Shown: piece by piece, positions 1-9,042 of the stretch | Layout of the letters: every line of letters starts with the position of its first letter | How positions within the stretch are numbered: position 1 is the stretch's first letter | Assembly: GCF_002157855.1 (NCBI RefSeq) | Contig: NZ_CP020880.1 | Coordinates: 3,348,001-3,412,000, forward strand | Reading direction: 5' to 3' | Source of the DNA: Sutcliffiella horikoshii | GTDB lineage: Bacteria > Bacillota > Bacilli > Bacillales > Bacillaceae_I | Length of the DNA stretch: 64,000 nucleotides | Notes under the pieces: generated by a model | Told to the model about the DNA's origin: nothing | What the model saw: only the letters and a program-made list of their open reading frames with translations | The model's database searches: none | Position numbers and translations under genes: made by a program

Positions 1-1908
1 AAGCAGGATGCATCTAGGTTGCAACAACAATTCGCAGAATATGAGGAGATTGCCACTCGATTTGAACAAATTGAAACGGCAGCTACTAACTATTTGAACG
101 AATTTGTCCCACTTGAAGAATTATATAAAGAAATAGGATATACAGAGTTCACAGGACTTCAAGGAGATATGAACGGAAATGTTAGAAACTTGGTTATTAA
201 TGTGCGCGGAGCCAATCGGGAAGAACTAAATGCAACATTGATGAACCTTCGCCTATATGAACAGCAATTCTTAGCCACAAAACAAGAAGCAAGATATAGA
301 GATTTCATGAAAAGTGCCGAAACCTTCAAAGAGCAATTGGCTGAAACCGATTTGCCCGACTCACAAAAGAGTGGGCTGTTGGAGCTTTATAACCCTTATG
401 TTCAAGCTATGACTGATTTATATAATAACTACAATTCTTCTTACGAATTTGTGAGGAATTTTGAAGAAATAAGCAATGGCGTTGAGCAAAGTGTGAATGA
501 GGTAGAAGCTGCGGTAACAGATTTGCAGTCTACCATACAGACAGAAGCCAATCAAAAGTTGCAGACGATCATGTTGCTAACATTAATCATTAGCGTACTG
601 TTATTAGTATTTTTAAGCACCACTGGCTATTTCTTAAATAGAAAAATAGCCTCCTCCATCCGTTCGTTAAAGGATGGTGCATCAAAAATCGGAGAAGGCA
701 ATTTCGCCTACAGGGTACCTATCACAACGAAAGATGAAATGGCGGACTTAGCGGTCACTTTCAATGCGATGGCTGAAAAGGTTCAGGTTTCACTTTTAAA
801 AGTAATGGAAGCGACAGATAAGTTGCAGTCTTCCTCACAAAACCTTGCCGCGATTTCAGAAGAGACGACTGCCCAATCTACAGAAGTGAACGAAGCCATA
901 AAACAAGTGGCCATTGGGTCAAGTGAACAAGCACTTCATCTCGATGAAAGTACAGATATCCTGAAGCGCGTGAAAGCTGCAGTCGAACAGGCAAACCAAT
1001 TGAGTAAAGACATTAAGACAAAGGCCGATCACGCAAGAACAATGGGAGAAGATGGACTAACAGTAGTAAAGGATTTATATAATTCTTCCGAACAATTTCT
1101 TGAACTTGCCAACCATCTAACAGAACGAGTGCAACAAGCCACAAAGCAGTCACAACAAATTAACTCCATCGTCGGCACGATCCAGGAGATTGCAGAAAAC
1201 ACGGACCTACTAGCATTGAATGCTGCAATCGAATCTGCTCGTGCAGGTGAAGCCGGCAGAGGGTTTGCAGTGGTGGCACAAGAGGTTAGAAAATTGGCTG
1301 AACGCTCCAAACATGAAGCATTGTCCATTAAAAAGTTAGTAACAGAAATGGGCAAGCAAATGGGCAAGCTTTCAGACGATGCACTACAATTCAATGAATA
1401 CAGGGATCTCCAACAGGAATCCGTCAATCAAACGAAAACATCTTTTGAAAAAATTGCCGGAAATGTTATGGAAATAAACCATAAAGTAGATGATGTGCAA
1501 GAAGCAATTGGACATGTAACAGAATCAAACAAACAGCTTGAAGAAAAATTATCAGAAGTACATTATATTTCCGAAGAGGCAGCCGCAACTTCCGAACAGG
1601 TAAGTGCTTCGAGCGAACACCAAATACTTGCCATCGAACAAGTAAACGAAGCAGCAATTTCCCTATCAGATATTGCCAATGAACTTCAAGAAGAAGTCAG
1701 TCAGTTTACAGTAGAAGATGAGAACGCACTTCCTATAGAAGAAACAGATTATGTCGATGAACAACTTGATTCGGAAGAAATAGAAGATGAAACTTCATCC
1801 AACGATACCGATGACGAAGAAAAACTAAAAGAAAAATGGATACACGAAGAAGCTGCAGCCTCGATCGAACAAACCGCAGCAACGGGAGAACAAGAAAATA
1901 AGCAATAA
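1..1908 (+). CDS. Methyl-accepting chemotaxis protein, 5'-truncated by the window edge
   Basis: Transmembrane chemoreceptor that signals to CheA/CheW. The frame is open to base 1, so the N-terminus lies outside the window; the TTG at 19 is not a convincing start. Counting from base 19, residues 1-180 are a mostly helical extracellular sensor, about 183-208 a hydrophobic segment ([20 protein letters not shown]), then a HAMP region and a long signalling domain. The conserved hairpin tip is clear ([37 protein letters not shown]). The C-terminus has an acidic tail ([18 protein letters not shown]) beyond the usual end. The ligand cannot be inferred. A factor-independent terminator follows. Confidence 0.95.
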   Translation, partial: KQDASRLQQQFAEYEEIATRFEQIETAATNYLNEFVPLEELYKEIGYTEFTGLQGDMNGNVRNLVINVRGANREELNATLMNLRLYEQQFLATKQEARYRDFMKSAETFKEQLAETDLPDSQKSGLLELYNPYVQAMTDLYNNYNSSYEFVRNFEEISNGVEQSVNEVEAAVTDLQSTIQTEANQKLQTIMLLTLIISVLLLVFLSTTGYFLNRKIASSIRSLKDGASKIGEGNFAYRVPITTKDEMADLAVTFNAMAEKVQVSLLKVMEATDKLQSSSQNLAAISEETTAQSTEVNEAIKQVAIGSSEQALHLDESTDILKRVKAAVEQANQLSKDIKTKADHARTMGEDGLTVVKDLYNSSEQFLELANHLTERVQQATKQSQQINSIVGTIQEIAENTDLLALNAAIESARAGEAGRGFAVVAQEVRKLAERSKHEALSIKKLVTEMGKQMGKLSDDALQFNEYRDLQQESVNQTKTSFEKIAGNVMEINHKVDDVQEAIGHVTESNKQLEEKLSEVHYISEEAAATSEQVSASSEHQILAIEQVNEAAISLSDIANELQEEVSQFTVEDENALPIEETDYVDEQLDSEEIEDETSSNDTDDEEKLKEKWIHEEAAASIEQTAATGEQENKQ

Positions 1909-1968
1909 AACGAATGAAAGGTTTGCCTACTTTATTAAAGAACAAAATCGCTAACGCTATCTAAAACC

Positions 1969-2003
1969 ACGTCCCAAGAACTTAATCTCTTGGGACGTTT
2001 TTT
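1969..2003 (+). terminator. Terminator after the chemoreceptor gene
   Basis: Stem ACGTCCCAAGA / TCTTGGGACGT followed by a T run, about 60 bases after the stop codon. Confidence 0.85.
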
Positions 2004-2095
2004 CACTTTTCGCATTGCTTTGAAATATAGTCCTTGGCCGGATCTTTCCTTTGCTCTCATCTTTGACTATTTCAATAAAATCTCTTGTCACCAAG

Positions 2096-2320
2096 GTCTT
2101 CATAATGGCGATGAGGACATCTCTTCTCCTGATTTCTCGTCACTGATGTCTTCATAACGGTGATGAGGACATCTCTCCTCCTGATTTCTCGTCACTGATG
2201 TCTTCATAACGGTGATGAGGACATTTCTTCTCCTGATTTTTCGTCACTGATGTCTTCATAACGGTGGTGAGGACATCTCTCCTCCTGATTTTTCGTCACT
2301 GAGGTCTTCATAACGGCGAG
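2096..2320. repeat. Tandem array, 52-bp period, about 4.3 units
   Basis: The motif GTCTTCATAA starts at 2096, 2148, 2200, 2252 and 2304, a constant spacing of 52. Each full unit begins with an imperfect inverted repeat (GTCTTCAT, 7-base loop, ATGAGGAC, one G.T pair), so a transcript could form one small hairpin per unit. Units differ at only a few positions. The period is not a multiple of three, so a repetitive protein is unlikely. The array fills the 480-base gap between two convergent genes; nothing else is recognisable there except the terminators. Compare the array at 60958-61500, which has the same period but a different sequence. Confidence 0.9.
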
Positions 2321-2342
2321 CAAGAATTATTCTACTAAACAA

Positions 2343-2382
2343 TAAAAAAAGAATACTCCAGGCTTCCCCTTCGTATTCTTTG
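2343..2382 (-). terminator. Terminator of the lipoprotein gene
   Basis: On the minus strand, AAAGAATAC and GTATTCTTT flank a loop of about 16 bases and are followed by a T run. It lies just past the stop codon at 2390. Confidence 0.8.
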
Positions 2383-2389
2383 CTCACAC

Positions 2390-2908
2390 TTATTTTATTT
2401 TCACAGAAGAAGTAATCTCCATCATACTTTTCGTACTAGCTTCCATATTGCTCGTATCTGTTACAGTGGTCATCTTCACTCCACCTATACCAACCGTCAC
2501 CTCATAAAACTCTTCCTCTTCCCCATCAACCGGAGAAACCAGCAAGTAACCTAAACGGCTGTCCTCATTGACAGTATGATCTACCAATAAATCAGAAAGG
2601 TTTACCTTTGTAGAATCATATAATACCTCTGAATCTTTTGGTTCAAAGGGGTTTACAAATAAAAGGTATGTTTGCTCGTCCTGTGTAAGAACAATATTAT
2701 TCTCTGATTCCGAGTCAATGGTAAACCCAGTAGGCAAATGATAAGCAAATATATCTGTATCCTCAGAAGTCTCAAGTGGTTGTGCTTTAAATGTTTGCTC
2801 AAAAGTATCAACAGATTTTTGTGTGGCGTCTTCAATTGAGACAGAACATCCGGTTAAAAATAGTAAGGATAAAAATAAAATAGAAATAATGGCTCTTCCA
2901 AAACTCAA
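2390..2908 (-). CDS. Uncharacterised lipoprotein
   Basis: About 172 residues. A type II signal peptide is visible: a basic N-terminus, a hydrophobic stretch (AIISILFLSLLFL) and the lipobox LTGC, so the mature protein is probably anchored on the outer face of the membrane. The mature part is acidic and beta-rich and I do not recognise its family. I chose the TTG at 2908 because AAAGGGAG lies 8 bases upstream; longer readings lack a ribosome binding site. It is monocistronic, with its own terminator, and divergent from ytoQ. The function is unknown. Confidence 0.75.
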   Translation of the reverse strand: MSFGRAIISILFLSLLFLTGCSVSIEDATQKSVDTFEQTFKAQPLETSEDTDIFAYHLPTGFTIDSESENNIVLTQDEQTYLLFVNPFEPKDSEVLYDSTKVNLSDLLVDHTVNEDSRLGYLLVSPVDGEEEEFYEVTVGIGGVKMTTVTDTSNMEASTKSMMEITSSVKIK

Positions 2909-3078
2909 ACTCTCCACTCCCTTTAGTACAATAAGACTAGAAAACACACACTAAACCTATCATACCTATAAATCTTTATCCTTGACAAGGATAAGTTGGA
3001 ATTATCACTTAATTCCCCTATTTTATGATAGACTAAGAAATAGGCAAATAACAAGAGGTACTATTTGGAGGGATTGTC

Positions 3079-3519
3079 ATGAAATTTACTGTTTACCTTG
3101 CTGGTGAAATCCATACTAGTTGGAGAGAGGAATTAATAGACAAAGCACAAGCACTGGATCTTCCGTTAGAGTTTGTTGGACCAATGACAGACCATGAGCG
3201 CTCAGACAACATAGGGGAAGCGATCATGGGTACGCAGCCAAGCTCTATTGCGAAAGACGAAGCAGCATCTCAAATCAATAATCTTCGTACAGAACTCTTA
3301 ATGAAAAAGTCCGATCTAGTCATTGCCTTATTCGGAGAAAAGTATAAACAATGGAACACCGCAATGGACGCAAGTGCAGCGATTAGCCTTCAAAAACCAC
3401 TTATCTTAATTCGTCCGGAAAACCTTCATCATCCATTAAAAGAGCTATCCAATAAAGCAAATGTGACAGTTGAAACAGTCAACCAAGCCTTAAAAGTACT
3501 CACCTACGTATTGGATTAA
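3079..3519 (+). CDS. ytoQ: YtoQ family protein
   Basis: A 146-residue protein matching B. subtilis YtoQ in length, sequence flavour and location next to ytoP. It begins MKFTVYLAGEIHTSW, resembling the first strand of a nucleoside 2-deoxyribosyltransferase-like Rossmann fold, and continues with GPMTDHERSDNIGE and LIVALFGEKYKQWN-like segments. The biochemical role of the family is unknown to me. GGAGGGATTGTC before the ATG fixes the start. It converges on the DUF84 gene, with which it shares a bidirectional terminator. Confidence 0.85.
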   Translation: MKFTVYLAGEIHTSWREELIDKAQALDLPLEFVGPMTDHERSDNIGEAIMGTQPSSIAKDEAASQINNLRTELLMKKSDLVIALFGEKYKQWNTAMDASAAISLQKPLILIRPENLHHPLKELSNKANVTVETVNQALKVLTYVLD

Positions 3520-3543
3520 AGCAGGCCCTAAGCCTGCTTTTTC
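3518..3543. terminator. Bidirectional terminator between ytoQ and the DUF84 gene
   Basis: AAAGCAGGC, a 5-base loop and GCCTGCTTT, with T runs on both strands. It overlaps the stop codons of both convergent genes. Confidence 0.85.
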
Positions 3544-4064
3544 ACATTATATCTCCATTGGCCTATCAATAACTTACTAACATGCTGGAACATTTCCATC
3601 CTTGATACAGCACCATCAGTAAAGATCCCCAATGCCCCTTCATGTTTCCTGATGTCTTTCCGCTGACAGTACTCATCCATTAAATCACCAAGCTCTTTCC
3701 CTGCTAGGAGCTCCTTTTTAAACTCATCAGGCAAAGCAATTCTAGCACCACCCGTTATGTATTCTTTGCCATCTTTAGCAACTAGCGCCCCCCAATTACA
3801 GACCATAACTCTTGAGGATGGGGTTGAACCGAGGACAACGCCTCCTTCAAGTCCGATGGCAAAGTCTGCATCTTCGATTTCTTTTAGAGCCGCTCTAGCA
3901 CGATGCAATGCCCCTTCAATTGTTTCTTGATCGGTCATGGGTTGTTTACTTACACCAGATTCTACTTCAAGTGCAATTGCTTCAGCTTCCATCTCAAGCT
4001 CTCTCATTGCATCCTGTACAGCCCCATATTTTGCAGGATTTCTTGAACCGACTACCACTTTCAT
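3528..4064 (-). CDS. Inosine/xanthosine triphosphatase-like protein (DUF84, YjjX family)
   Basis: About 178 residues. The N-terminus MKVVVGSRNPAKYGAV is the nucleotide-binding signature of the DUF84/YjjX NTPase family, whose characterised members hydrolyse ITP and XTP to the monophosphates and keep damaged purines out of the nucleotide pool. Further matches are the acidic SGVSKQPMTDQET region, the central GLEGGV motif and GALGIFTDG near the C-terminus. I chose the internal ATG at 4064 because GAAAGGTGAGG lies just upstream and the family starts there. It is downstream of ytoP on the same strand, separated by a dispersed repeat. Substrate specificity is inferred from the family only. Confidence 0.85.
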   Translation of the reverse strand: MKVVVGSRNPAKYGAVQDAMRELEMEAEAIALEVESGVSKQPMTDQETIEGALHRARAALKEIEDADFAIGLEGGVVLGSTPSSRVMVCNWGALVAKDGKEYITGGARIALPDEFKKELLAGKELGDLMDEYCQRKDIRKHEGALGIFTDGAVSRMEMFQHVSKLLIGQWRYNVKKQA

Positions 4065-4176
4065 CTTTACCTCACCTTTCAATTGAACAATAACTTTAGT
4101 AGATTGGTTAGACTCCGTTGTTCCTTTCCGTAAATGGTTTGATTTTTACTAACCCTACGGCGAATGCAAACATATA

Positions 4177-4300
4177 GTTGATTGCAGTGGAAGGCGCGTA
4201 GACGCTCGCGGGAGGAAAGGACAGGTGAGACCCCTGAAGCGTTGTGAGGAGGCTCACGGACCGCCTGCAGGCAAGCGAAGCGCCTGGAACGGAAATCAAC
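4177..4300 (+). repeat. GC-rich dispersed intergenic repeat, copy 1
   Basis: A 124-bp element, much richer in GC than its surroundings, with terminal inverted repeats GTTGATT / AATCAAC followed by GGCGC / GCGCC. It contains an internal pair GTGAG / CTCAC. It is about 80 percent identical by eye to the copy at 53006-53132 and related to the inverted copy at 15081-15207. It resembles GC-rich repeats scattered in intergenic regions of several Bacillaceae genomes. It encodes no transposase. The rest of the gap 4065-4402 is AT-rich, with a short direct repeat (TATATACTTTTA twice). Confidence 0.85.
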
Positions 4301-4360
4301 CGTTTTATATACTTTTATTTCTTTTAAAAAGAATTATATACTTTTACCTCTTTTAAAATG

Positions 4361-4387
4361 AAAAACGATGAGGTTTCCCCATCGCTT
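4361..4387 (-). terminator. Terminator of ytoP
   Basis: On the minus strand a CGATG / CATCG stem is followed by TTTTTC, 16 bases after the ytoP stop codon. Confidence 0.7.
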
Positions 4388-4402
4388 TCCAACTTTATAT
4401 GA

Positions 4403-5473
4403 TTATCTGCTTCTAATCGAGTCTACTGTAGATTGATCCGCAGATTTTACAAGTTTGACAATGAGCTCTCTTGCTGCAGCATAATCATCCACATGGACCA
4501 TGGAAGCATGCGTGTGGATATAACGTGAACAAATTCCCACCACCGCTGAAGGTACTCCCTCATTGGATGTGTGAACACGCCCTGCATCTGTGCCACCTTG
4601 AGAAATAAAATACTGATAAGGAATACTATTAGACTCTGCCGTATCCAATACAAAATCTCTCATTCCAGTGTGTGTCACCATGGAACGGTCATAAATGCGC
4701 AATAATGCACCTTTGCCTAAATGGCCGAATTCTTTTTTATCGCCAGTCATATCGTTTGCAGGTGATGCGTCCAGTGCAAAGAAGATATCAGGCTTAATCA
4801 TGTTCGCAGCCGTCTGTGCTCCACGTAAACCTACTTCTTCTTGAACAGTAGCTCCTGAGTAAAGGACATTTGGTAATGTCTCACCTTGAAGATCTTTTAA
4901 TAATTCAACAGCAAGTCCGCAACCATAACGGTTATCCCAGGCTTTAGCCAGAATCTTCTTCTCATTTGCCATTGGTGTAAATGGACAGATAGGAACAATC
5001 TGTTGGCCTGGTTTAATGCCAATGTTAATCGCGTCCTCTTTATTGTCGGCACCGATATCGATTAACATATTTTTAATGTCCATTGGCTTGGCGCGTTTCG
5101 CTTCATCCAAAAGATGCGGAGGAATCGACCCAATAACACCAACAACTGGACCATTGTCAGTCATTACTTGCACACGTTGAGCAAGCAAGACTTGGCTCCA
5201 CCAGCCACCAAGAGTTTGGAATCTTAACATCCCGTTTTCTGTAATGGAAGTGACCATAAAGCCGACTTCATCCATATGGCCTGCAACCATGACAGTTGGG
5301 CCGGTTTCGTCGCCTTTTTTCACTCCGAGTATACCGCCAAGACGATCTTGTACCACTTCATCCGAGTACTTTTCCAATTCACTGCGCATAAAGCGGCGAA
5401 CATCATGCTCAAATCCAGGTGCACCTTGCAGCTCCGTTAACGTTTTAAATAAAGTCAATGTTTCCTGATTCAA
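4403..5473 (-). CDS. ytoP: M42 family metallo-aminopeptidase YtoP
   Basis: A 356-residue zinc/cobalt aminopeptidase of the M42 (glutamyl aminopeptidase/cellulase-like) family, cytoplasmic and usually a dodecameric tetrahedron. Metal-binding and catalytic motifs are present in order: [11 protein letters not shown] near residue 68, WDNRYGCG near 180, the catalytic pair in [10 protein letters not shown] near 212, ALDAS near 235 and the C-terminal histidine in HTHASM. The start is a TTG at 5473 with AAAGGAG 9 bases upstream. The order ytoQ, ytoP, ytzB, ytnP matches B. subtilis. It probably trims acidic or other N-terminal residues from peptides. Confidence 0.93.
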   Translation of the reverse strand: MNQETLTLFKTLTELQGAPGFEHDVRRFMRSELEKYSDEVVQDRLGGILGVKKGDETGPTVMVAGHMDEVGFMVTSITENGMLRFQTLGGWWSQVLLAQRVQVMTDNGPVVGVIGSIPPHLLDEAKRAKPMDIKNMLIDIGADNKEDAINIGIKPGQQIVPICPFTPMANEKKILAKAWDNRYGCGLAVELLKDLQGETLPNVLYSGATVQEEVGLRGAQTAANMIKPDIFFALDASPANDMTGDKKEFGHLGKGALLRIYDRSMVTHTGMRDFVLDTAESNSIPYQYFISQGGTDAGRVHTSNEGVPSAVVGICSRYIHTHASMVHVDDYAAARELIVKLVKSADQSTVDSIRSR

Positions 5474-5721
5474 TTAAGTCAGCTCCTTTTTTTCCAAAAC
5501 CTATATGTAGAATGATTACCTATACTTCGTTAGATTATCGAAATATTTTAACTATATTGTATCGAACTTTCTCTATTGTTTCCAGCTTTAGCATGACATT
5601 TATTTGTTTTACAAGTTATACTATTAGTAAGATAGTCAGAATCAATTCAATTCATCAGCTACTCCCATTTGAAAAGGCTTACGTAAAATAAGAGTATGAT
5701 ATATGGAAGGATGATACTATT

Positions 5722-6033
5722 ATGAAATGGAAAGCACTTCTGATCGGTGCTGGAATTGGTGCAGCAGCCGCATATCTATTTACTGAAGCATCAAAGCAGC
5801 AAGCCATAAAACCTGAAAAAGCTTTAAAAATTGCCAAGGAAGCGTTTAAAAAGCGCGGCCCTGTTGATGGCTCCTGGATCCAGATGGTGCCTGAGACGAT
5901 TTTACGAAATGATATGTCCTACTCCATCTACAGAGGCGGAATTTCCAGAAGAATTGACGACGTATTGGAGCAATATGAATTCATCGTCGACAAGAATTCG
6001 GGAGTCATTTTGGATGTAAATCAATTAAAGTGA
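5722..6033 (+). CDS. ytzB: YtzB, small membrane-anchored PepSY-like protein
   Basis: A 103-residue protein with an N-terminal hydrophobic segment (ALLIGAGIGAAAAYLF), probably an uncleaved anchor. It is followed by a domain resembling PepSY (PEKALKIAKEAFKKRG, then YEFIVDKNSGVILDV). PepSY domains are often inhibitory or chaperone-like modules of secreted peptidases. The location between ytoP and ytnP matches B. subtilis. GGAAGGATGATACTATT precedes the ATG. Its function is not known. Confidence 0.8.
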   Translation: MKWKALLIGAGIGAAAAYLFTEASKQQAIKPEKALKIAKEAFKKRGPVDGSWIQMVPETILRNDMSYSIYRGGISRRIDDVLEQYEFIVDKNSGVILDVNQLK

Positions 6034-6039
6034 CCACAT

Positions 6040-6072
6040 GCCTGGCAGCTAAAAAACTGCCAGGCCTTTTTT
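6040..6072 (+). terminator. Terminator of ytzB
   Basis: GCCTGGCAG / CTGCCAGGC with an 8-base loop and a T run. Its 3' end just overlaps the ytnP stop codon on the opposite strand. Confidence 0.88.
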
Positions 6073-6919
6073 ATCTTTTCCGCTCTATTTTTTCTTGTAT
6101 TTCATAAGATTCATTCCATTTTACTGCCCGGTAAAATGCATCATGATAAAAGGTAAACCATGCATTACGTCTTATCCCCTCTTTGATCCACTTCTCTTTT
6201 GCTTCTATTGATGCCATTGGATAATCATCATAAGCAAGGACCCATAAAGACGGGGAATGGGCGTGGGTAGGCATGAGATCTGCCATATGGATAAGCGTTT
6301 CTTCCCCTTGTGTCATTTCAATGATGGCGTGTCCATCACTATGTCCGCCAGTATGTATCATTTTTATCCCATCGAGGATGGTTATCTCTTCTTGAAATGT
6401 TTTCACTTGTTCTTCAATGCCTTGCCAGTTCATTTCCCAGTACGTATTTCTTGAACGAATATTGGGATTTCTCATTTCATTCCATTCGATTTCAGAAGCA
6501 TAGATCGTCGCATTTGAAAATACAGATACATACTTATTTTGTGCTGCATCCCTTTTTGTGAGTCCGCACACATGGTCAAAATGCAGATGAGTCATGATGA
6601 TCGTATCAATGTCTTCTGGCGTCAACCCAAGCTTTTGCAAATCTTCTTCCACAGATGACTCTTCCGTTGCACCGAAATTGCGTCTTTGTTTGTCGGAAAG
6701 CTTTCCTTTTCCAAGTCCTGACTCAATAAGGATATTGCGTTCTCCCATTTGAATCAGGATCGGGTCTGTTCTTAGCTCTATTTGATTTGTATCATTTACA
6801 GGGTACCTTTTTGACCACAAAGCCTTCGGCACCACACCGAACATTGCTCCACCATCTAGATGAGTCACTCCACCGTTCAACCAAGTCAGCTTCCACTTAC
6901 CAAATGTTAGCGTTTCCAT
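6071..6919 (-). CDS. ytnP: MBL-fold hydrolase YtnP, probable N-acylhomoserine lactonase
   Basis: A 282-residue metallo-beta-lactamase-fold enzyme. The dinuclear zinc motif HLHFDHVCG is near residue 110, with further ligands in HTGGHSDGH near 190 and a later histidine in YHDAF. In B. subtilis, YtnP has quorum-quenching lactonase activity and affects signalling in streptomycetes. That role is inferred here from similarity and synteny, and the natural substrate cannot be read from the sequence. No signal peptide is present, so it should be cytoplasmic. Convergent with ytzB. Confidence 0.88.
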   Translation of the reverse strand: METLTFGKWKLTWLNGGVTHLDGGAMFGVVPKALWSKRYPVNDTNQIELRTDPILIQMGERNILIESGLGKGKLSDKQRRNFGATEESSVEEDLQKLGLTPEDIDTIIMTHLHFDHVCGLTKRDAAQNKYVSVFSNATIYASEIEWNEMRNPNIRSRNTYWEMNWQGIEEQVKTFQEEITILDGIKMIHTGGHSDGHAIIEMTQGEETLIHMADLMPTHAHSPSLWVLAYDDYPMASIEAKEKWIKEGIRRNAWFTFYHDAFYRAVKWNESYEIQEKIERKR

Positions 6920-6969
6920 TTTGCGTCTCTCTCCCTTTATGAAAAGTTATATATGAGTTTATTGTAACA

Positions 6970-7004
6970 AAAAAAGCGCCCTCTCACTAACGGAAAGGGA
7001 CGCT
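6970..7004 (-). terminator. Terminator of trmB
   Basis: Minus-strand stem AGCGTCCCT / AGGGCGCT followed by seven T, starting a few bases after the trmB stop codon. Confidence 0.82.
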
Positions 7005-7011
7005 TCGTCAT

Positions 7012-7653
7012 TTATTCTGGATATTTAACCTCACAACGGTAAATAGGGAATCCTTTGCTAGAAAACTTTTCCTCATATTCCGTCATGATATTGCCTTCAA
7101 ACTCACTATTATGAAGATCTAGACTAACGTACTTTAACAGTAACCCGTACTCTGAGAAACTCATCAATGAATACTCAAAAAGACCACGGTTATCTGTTTT
7201 AAAGTGGATCTCCCCTTGTGGAACCAACACTTCTTTATACAGATCCAAGAACCCTTTGTAAGTTAATCTTCTCTTCTCATGTCGAGTTTTCGGCCATGGA
7301 TCAGAGAAGTTCAAATAAACTCTGTCCACTTCACCGGCCTCAAAGTAGTCAGCTAACTTTTGCGCATTCACATTCAACAGTTTTACGTTAGGGATATCAG
7401 CCGCTACTGCTTTTTCCAATGCTTTGACAATGACACTTTCAAACAATTCTATACCAATATAATTGATAGTAGGATTTGCTTTTGCCATTTCTGTAACAAA
7501 TGTTCCTTTTCCCGTTCCTACTTCAATGTGAATGGGGTTGTTATTTCCAAAGATTTCATTCCACTTTCCTTTTTGGTTTTCTGGATCCGGAATGCAATAA
7601 AAAGAATTTTCAGCAATAAAATCTGTTGCCCACGGTTTGTTTCTGAATCTCAT
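7012..7653 (-). CDS. trmB: tRNA (guanine-N7)-methyltransferase
   Basis: A 213-residue SAM-dependent enzyme that makes m7G at position 46 of tRNA. The motif I loop [11 protein letters not shown] is near residue 42. The family signature [16 protein letters not shown], with the PWPK and RH catalytic and RNA-binding residues, is near 118-133. The C-terminal [12 protein letters not shown] segment is also typical. The location between ytnP and ytzH agrees with B. subtilis ytmQ (trmB). The ATG follows a GGTGACC-like binding site. Confidence 0.96.
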   Translation of the reverse strand: MRFRNKPWATDFIAENSFYCIPDPENQKGKWNEIFGNNNPIHIEVGTGKGTFVTEMAKANPTINYIGIELFESVIVKALEKAVAADIPNVKLLNVNAQKLADYFEAGEVDRVYLNFSDPWPKTRHEKRRLTYKGFLDLYKEVLVPQGEIHFKTDNRGLFEYSLMSFSEYGLLLKYVSLDLHNSEFEGNIMTEYEEKFSSKGFPIYRCEVKYPE

Positions 7654-7796
7654 GTCGGATGGTCACCTCGGCGTTTTAATAGTTTATAGTCGATGACAGA
7701 AAAAAACCGATCTCGATGGACCGATTCTTTTGTCGTGTATAAGAATGATAAATAAACAAAGGCTAGTACATATATAAAATAAAGGAGTGCTGACAA

Positions 7797-8075
7797 ATGC
7801 CGTTAAATTATCATGATCAAATACATCTTCTAAAGGATATTTTGGCGGATCATCAAATTGATTGTTGCGGTTCTGTTGCTGAATATGAGCAGTTGGAGCG
7901 AGTCATCAAATCATTAATGGTCAATAATGAAATTGATCAGAATGTAAAGAACATTCTACAAGACATCTATTCCTATAGCCAAGCTGGCATCAATTCCAGT
8001 AATGACCATGATCACAATCAACTTCATCAATCAAAATTCACCAATTGGATCGATAGCATCGACCAATACTCATAG
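7797..8075 (+). CDS. ytzH: YtzH-like protein
   Basis: A 92-residue protein of the YtzH-like family, with no assigned function. It is a helical, Asp/His/Gln-rich protein beginning MPLNYHDQIHLLKDIL, containing one Cys pair (DCCGS) and ending FTNWIDSIDQYS. AAAGGAGTGCTGACAA precedes the ATG. It converges on ytmP and overlaps its 3' end by 6 bases, as in related bacilli. The Cys pair could bind metal or form a disulfide, but nothing shows this. Confidence 0.85.
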   Translation: MPLNYHDQIHLLKDILADHQIDCCGSVAEYEQLERVIKSLMVNNEIDQNVKNILQDIYSYSQAGINSSNDHDHNQLHQSKFTNWIDSIDQYS

Positions 8076-8879
8076 TTCAACCGGTAAAAGTCTTTCCAAA
8101 TAGTTCAACCAGTTTTGCTTCTCTTTTTCAATGTCTTTATGGTGATACCATTGTACGGAAAGAATAGTCTGTGCTATTACGTACCAATGCATACGGTGGC
8201 GCAAATCGTCTGTCAATGGTATCCCATATGTGGAAAGCCAGTCATTCCACTCTTGTTCTGGGATATACCAATATAATAACATGCATAAGTCAATAGCTGG
8301 ATCCGCTATAACAGCTCCATCCCAATCAATTAAGAAAAGTTCCTGATTATCGGCAAGCAACCAATTGTTATGATTGAGATCACAATGACAGACTACCTTA
8401 TCTTTGAACTGGACATTTTTAATTTCCTTCGTTAAGAAATCGAGTGATTTTTGAATCACATCCAAAGAAAAGAGTTCTAAAGCCATCCCACTTTTTATAT
8501 CTTCCAATATAGTCGATGGCTCCACAGGTTCTTTCCCCAATCGAGTCAGCATATCAAGCAACTCTTTGGAGTGGTGGATCTTGTGTAGAAGCTGAGCCAC
8601 TCTTTCCATATTCATATCGTTTGGTTTGAGCTCTCTCGCACTTATCCAATGTTGGGCCGTAATGACATCTCCATTTTCCAAGCGTTTTGTCCAGACCAAT
8701 TTCGGGACAATCCCCTCTGCTGAAAGAACAGCCAAAAATGGCGATGAATTTCTTTTTAGGAAGAGCTTTTTCCCTTCATTTTGAGCAAAATATGCATCTC
8801 CCGTTAAACCACCAGCAGGACTGATTTTCCACTCATCACCTAATAAATGTTCCAACCATTTCACCTTCAATTTCAACAC
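8070..8879 (-). CDS. ytmP: YtmP, aminoglycoside phosphotransferase/choline kinase-like protein
   Basis: A 269-residue kinase-fold protein. The catalytic loop VVCHCDLNHNNWLL (HxDxxxxN) is near residue 165, the metal-binding LIDWDGAVIADPAIDL follows, and an N-terminal lobe carries KLFLKRNSSPF. Family members phosphorylate small hydroxyl compounds such as choline or sugars; the substrate is unknown and antibiotic modification is unlikely given its conservation in bacilli. The start is uncertain. The longest reading begins at TTG 8879, but a TTG about 8 codons later has AAGGTG at better spacing. Confidence 0.82.
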   Translation of the reverse strand: MLKLKVKWLEHLLGDEWKISPAGGLTGDAYFAQNEGKKLFLKRNSSPFLAVLSAEGIVPKLVWTKRLENGDVITAQHWISARELKPNDMNMERVAQLLHKIHHSKELLDMLTRLGKEPVEPSTILEDIKSGMALELFSLDVIQKSLDFLTKEIKNVQFKDKVVCHCDLNHNNWLLADNQELFLIDWDGAVIADPAIDLCMLLYWYIPEQEWNDWLSTYGIPLTDDLRHRMHWYVIAQTILSVQWYHHKDIEKEKQNWLNYLERLLPVEL

Positions 8880-8956
8880 AACTTTTCATTATCAAATATT
8901 AGAAAAGCGCAAGCGCTATATATAAGAATTTTCATATTAACATCTTTTTTTAAGCA

Positions 8957-8992
8957 AAAAAACAGCTATTGAACAATTTCACAATAGCTATC
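8957..8992 (-). terminator. Terminator of amyX
   Basis: Minus-strand stem AGCTATTG / CAATAGCT with a 10-base loop and a run of seven T, about 55 bases past the amyX stop codon. Confidence 0.85.
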
Positions 8993-9042
8993 TTTTAAAT
9001 TTTATCGTTATTTCCCAATTAAATCAAGTCCTTGTGTAACAA

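Noticed and set aside
2096-2320. Possible CRISPR array
   Set aside because: Whole 52-bp units are repeated with no unique spacers, and no cas genes are near. The same holds for 60958-61500.
4108-4299. 63-codon minus-strand reading
   Set aside because: Lies within GC-rich dispersed repeat copy 1, which keeps frames open by composition.
8904-8918. GC palindrome AGCGCAAGCGCT upstream of ytmP
   Set aside because: Could be an operator, but this short motif is common in intergenic DNA of bacilli and there is no further support.
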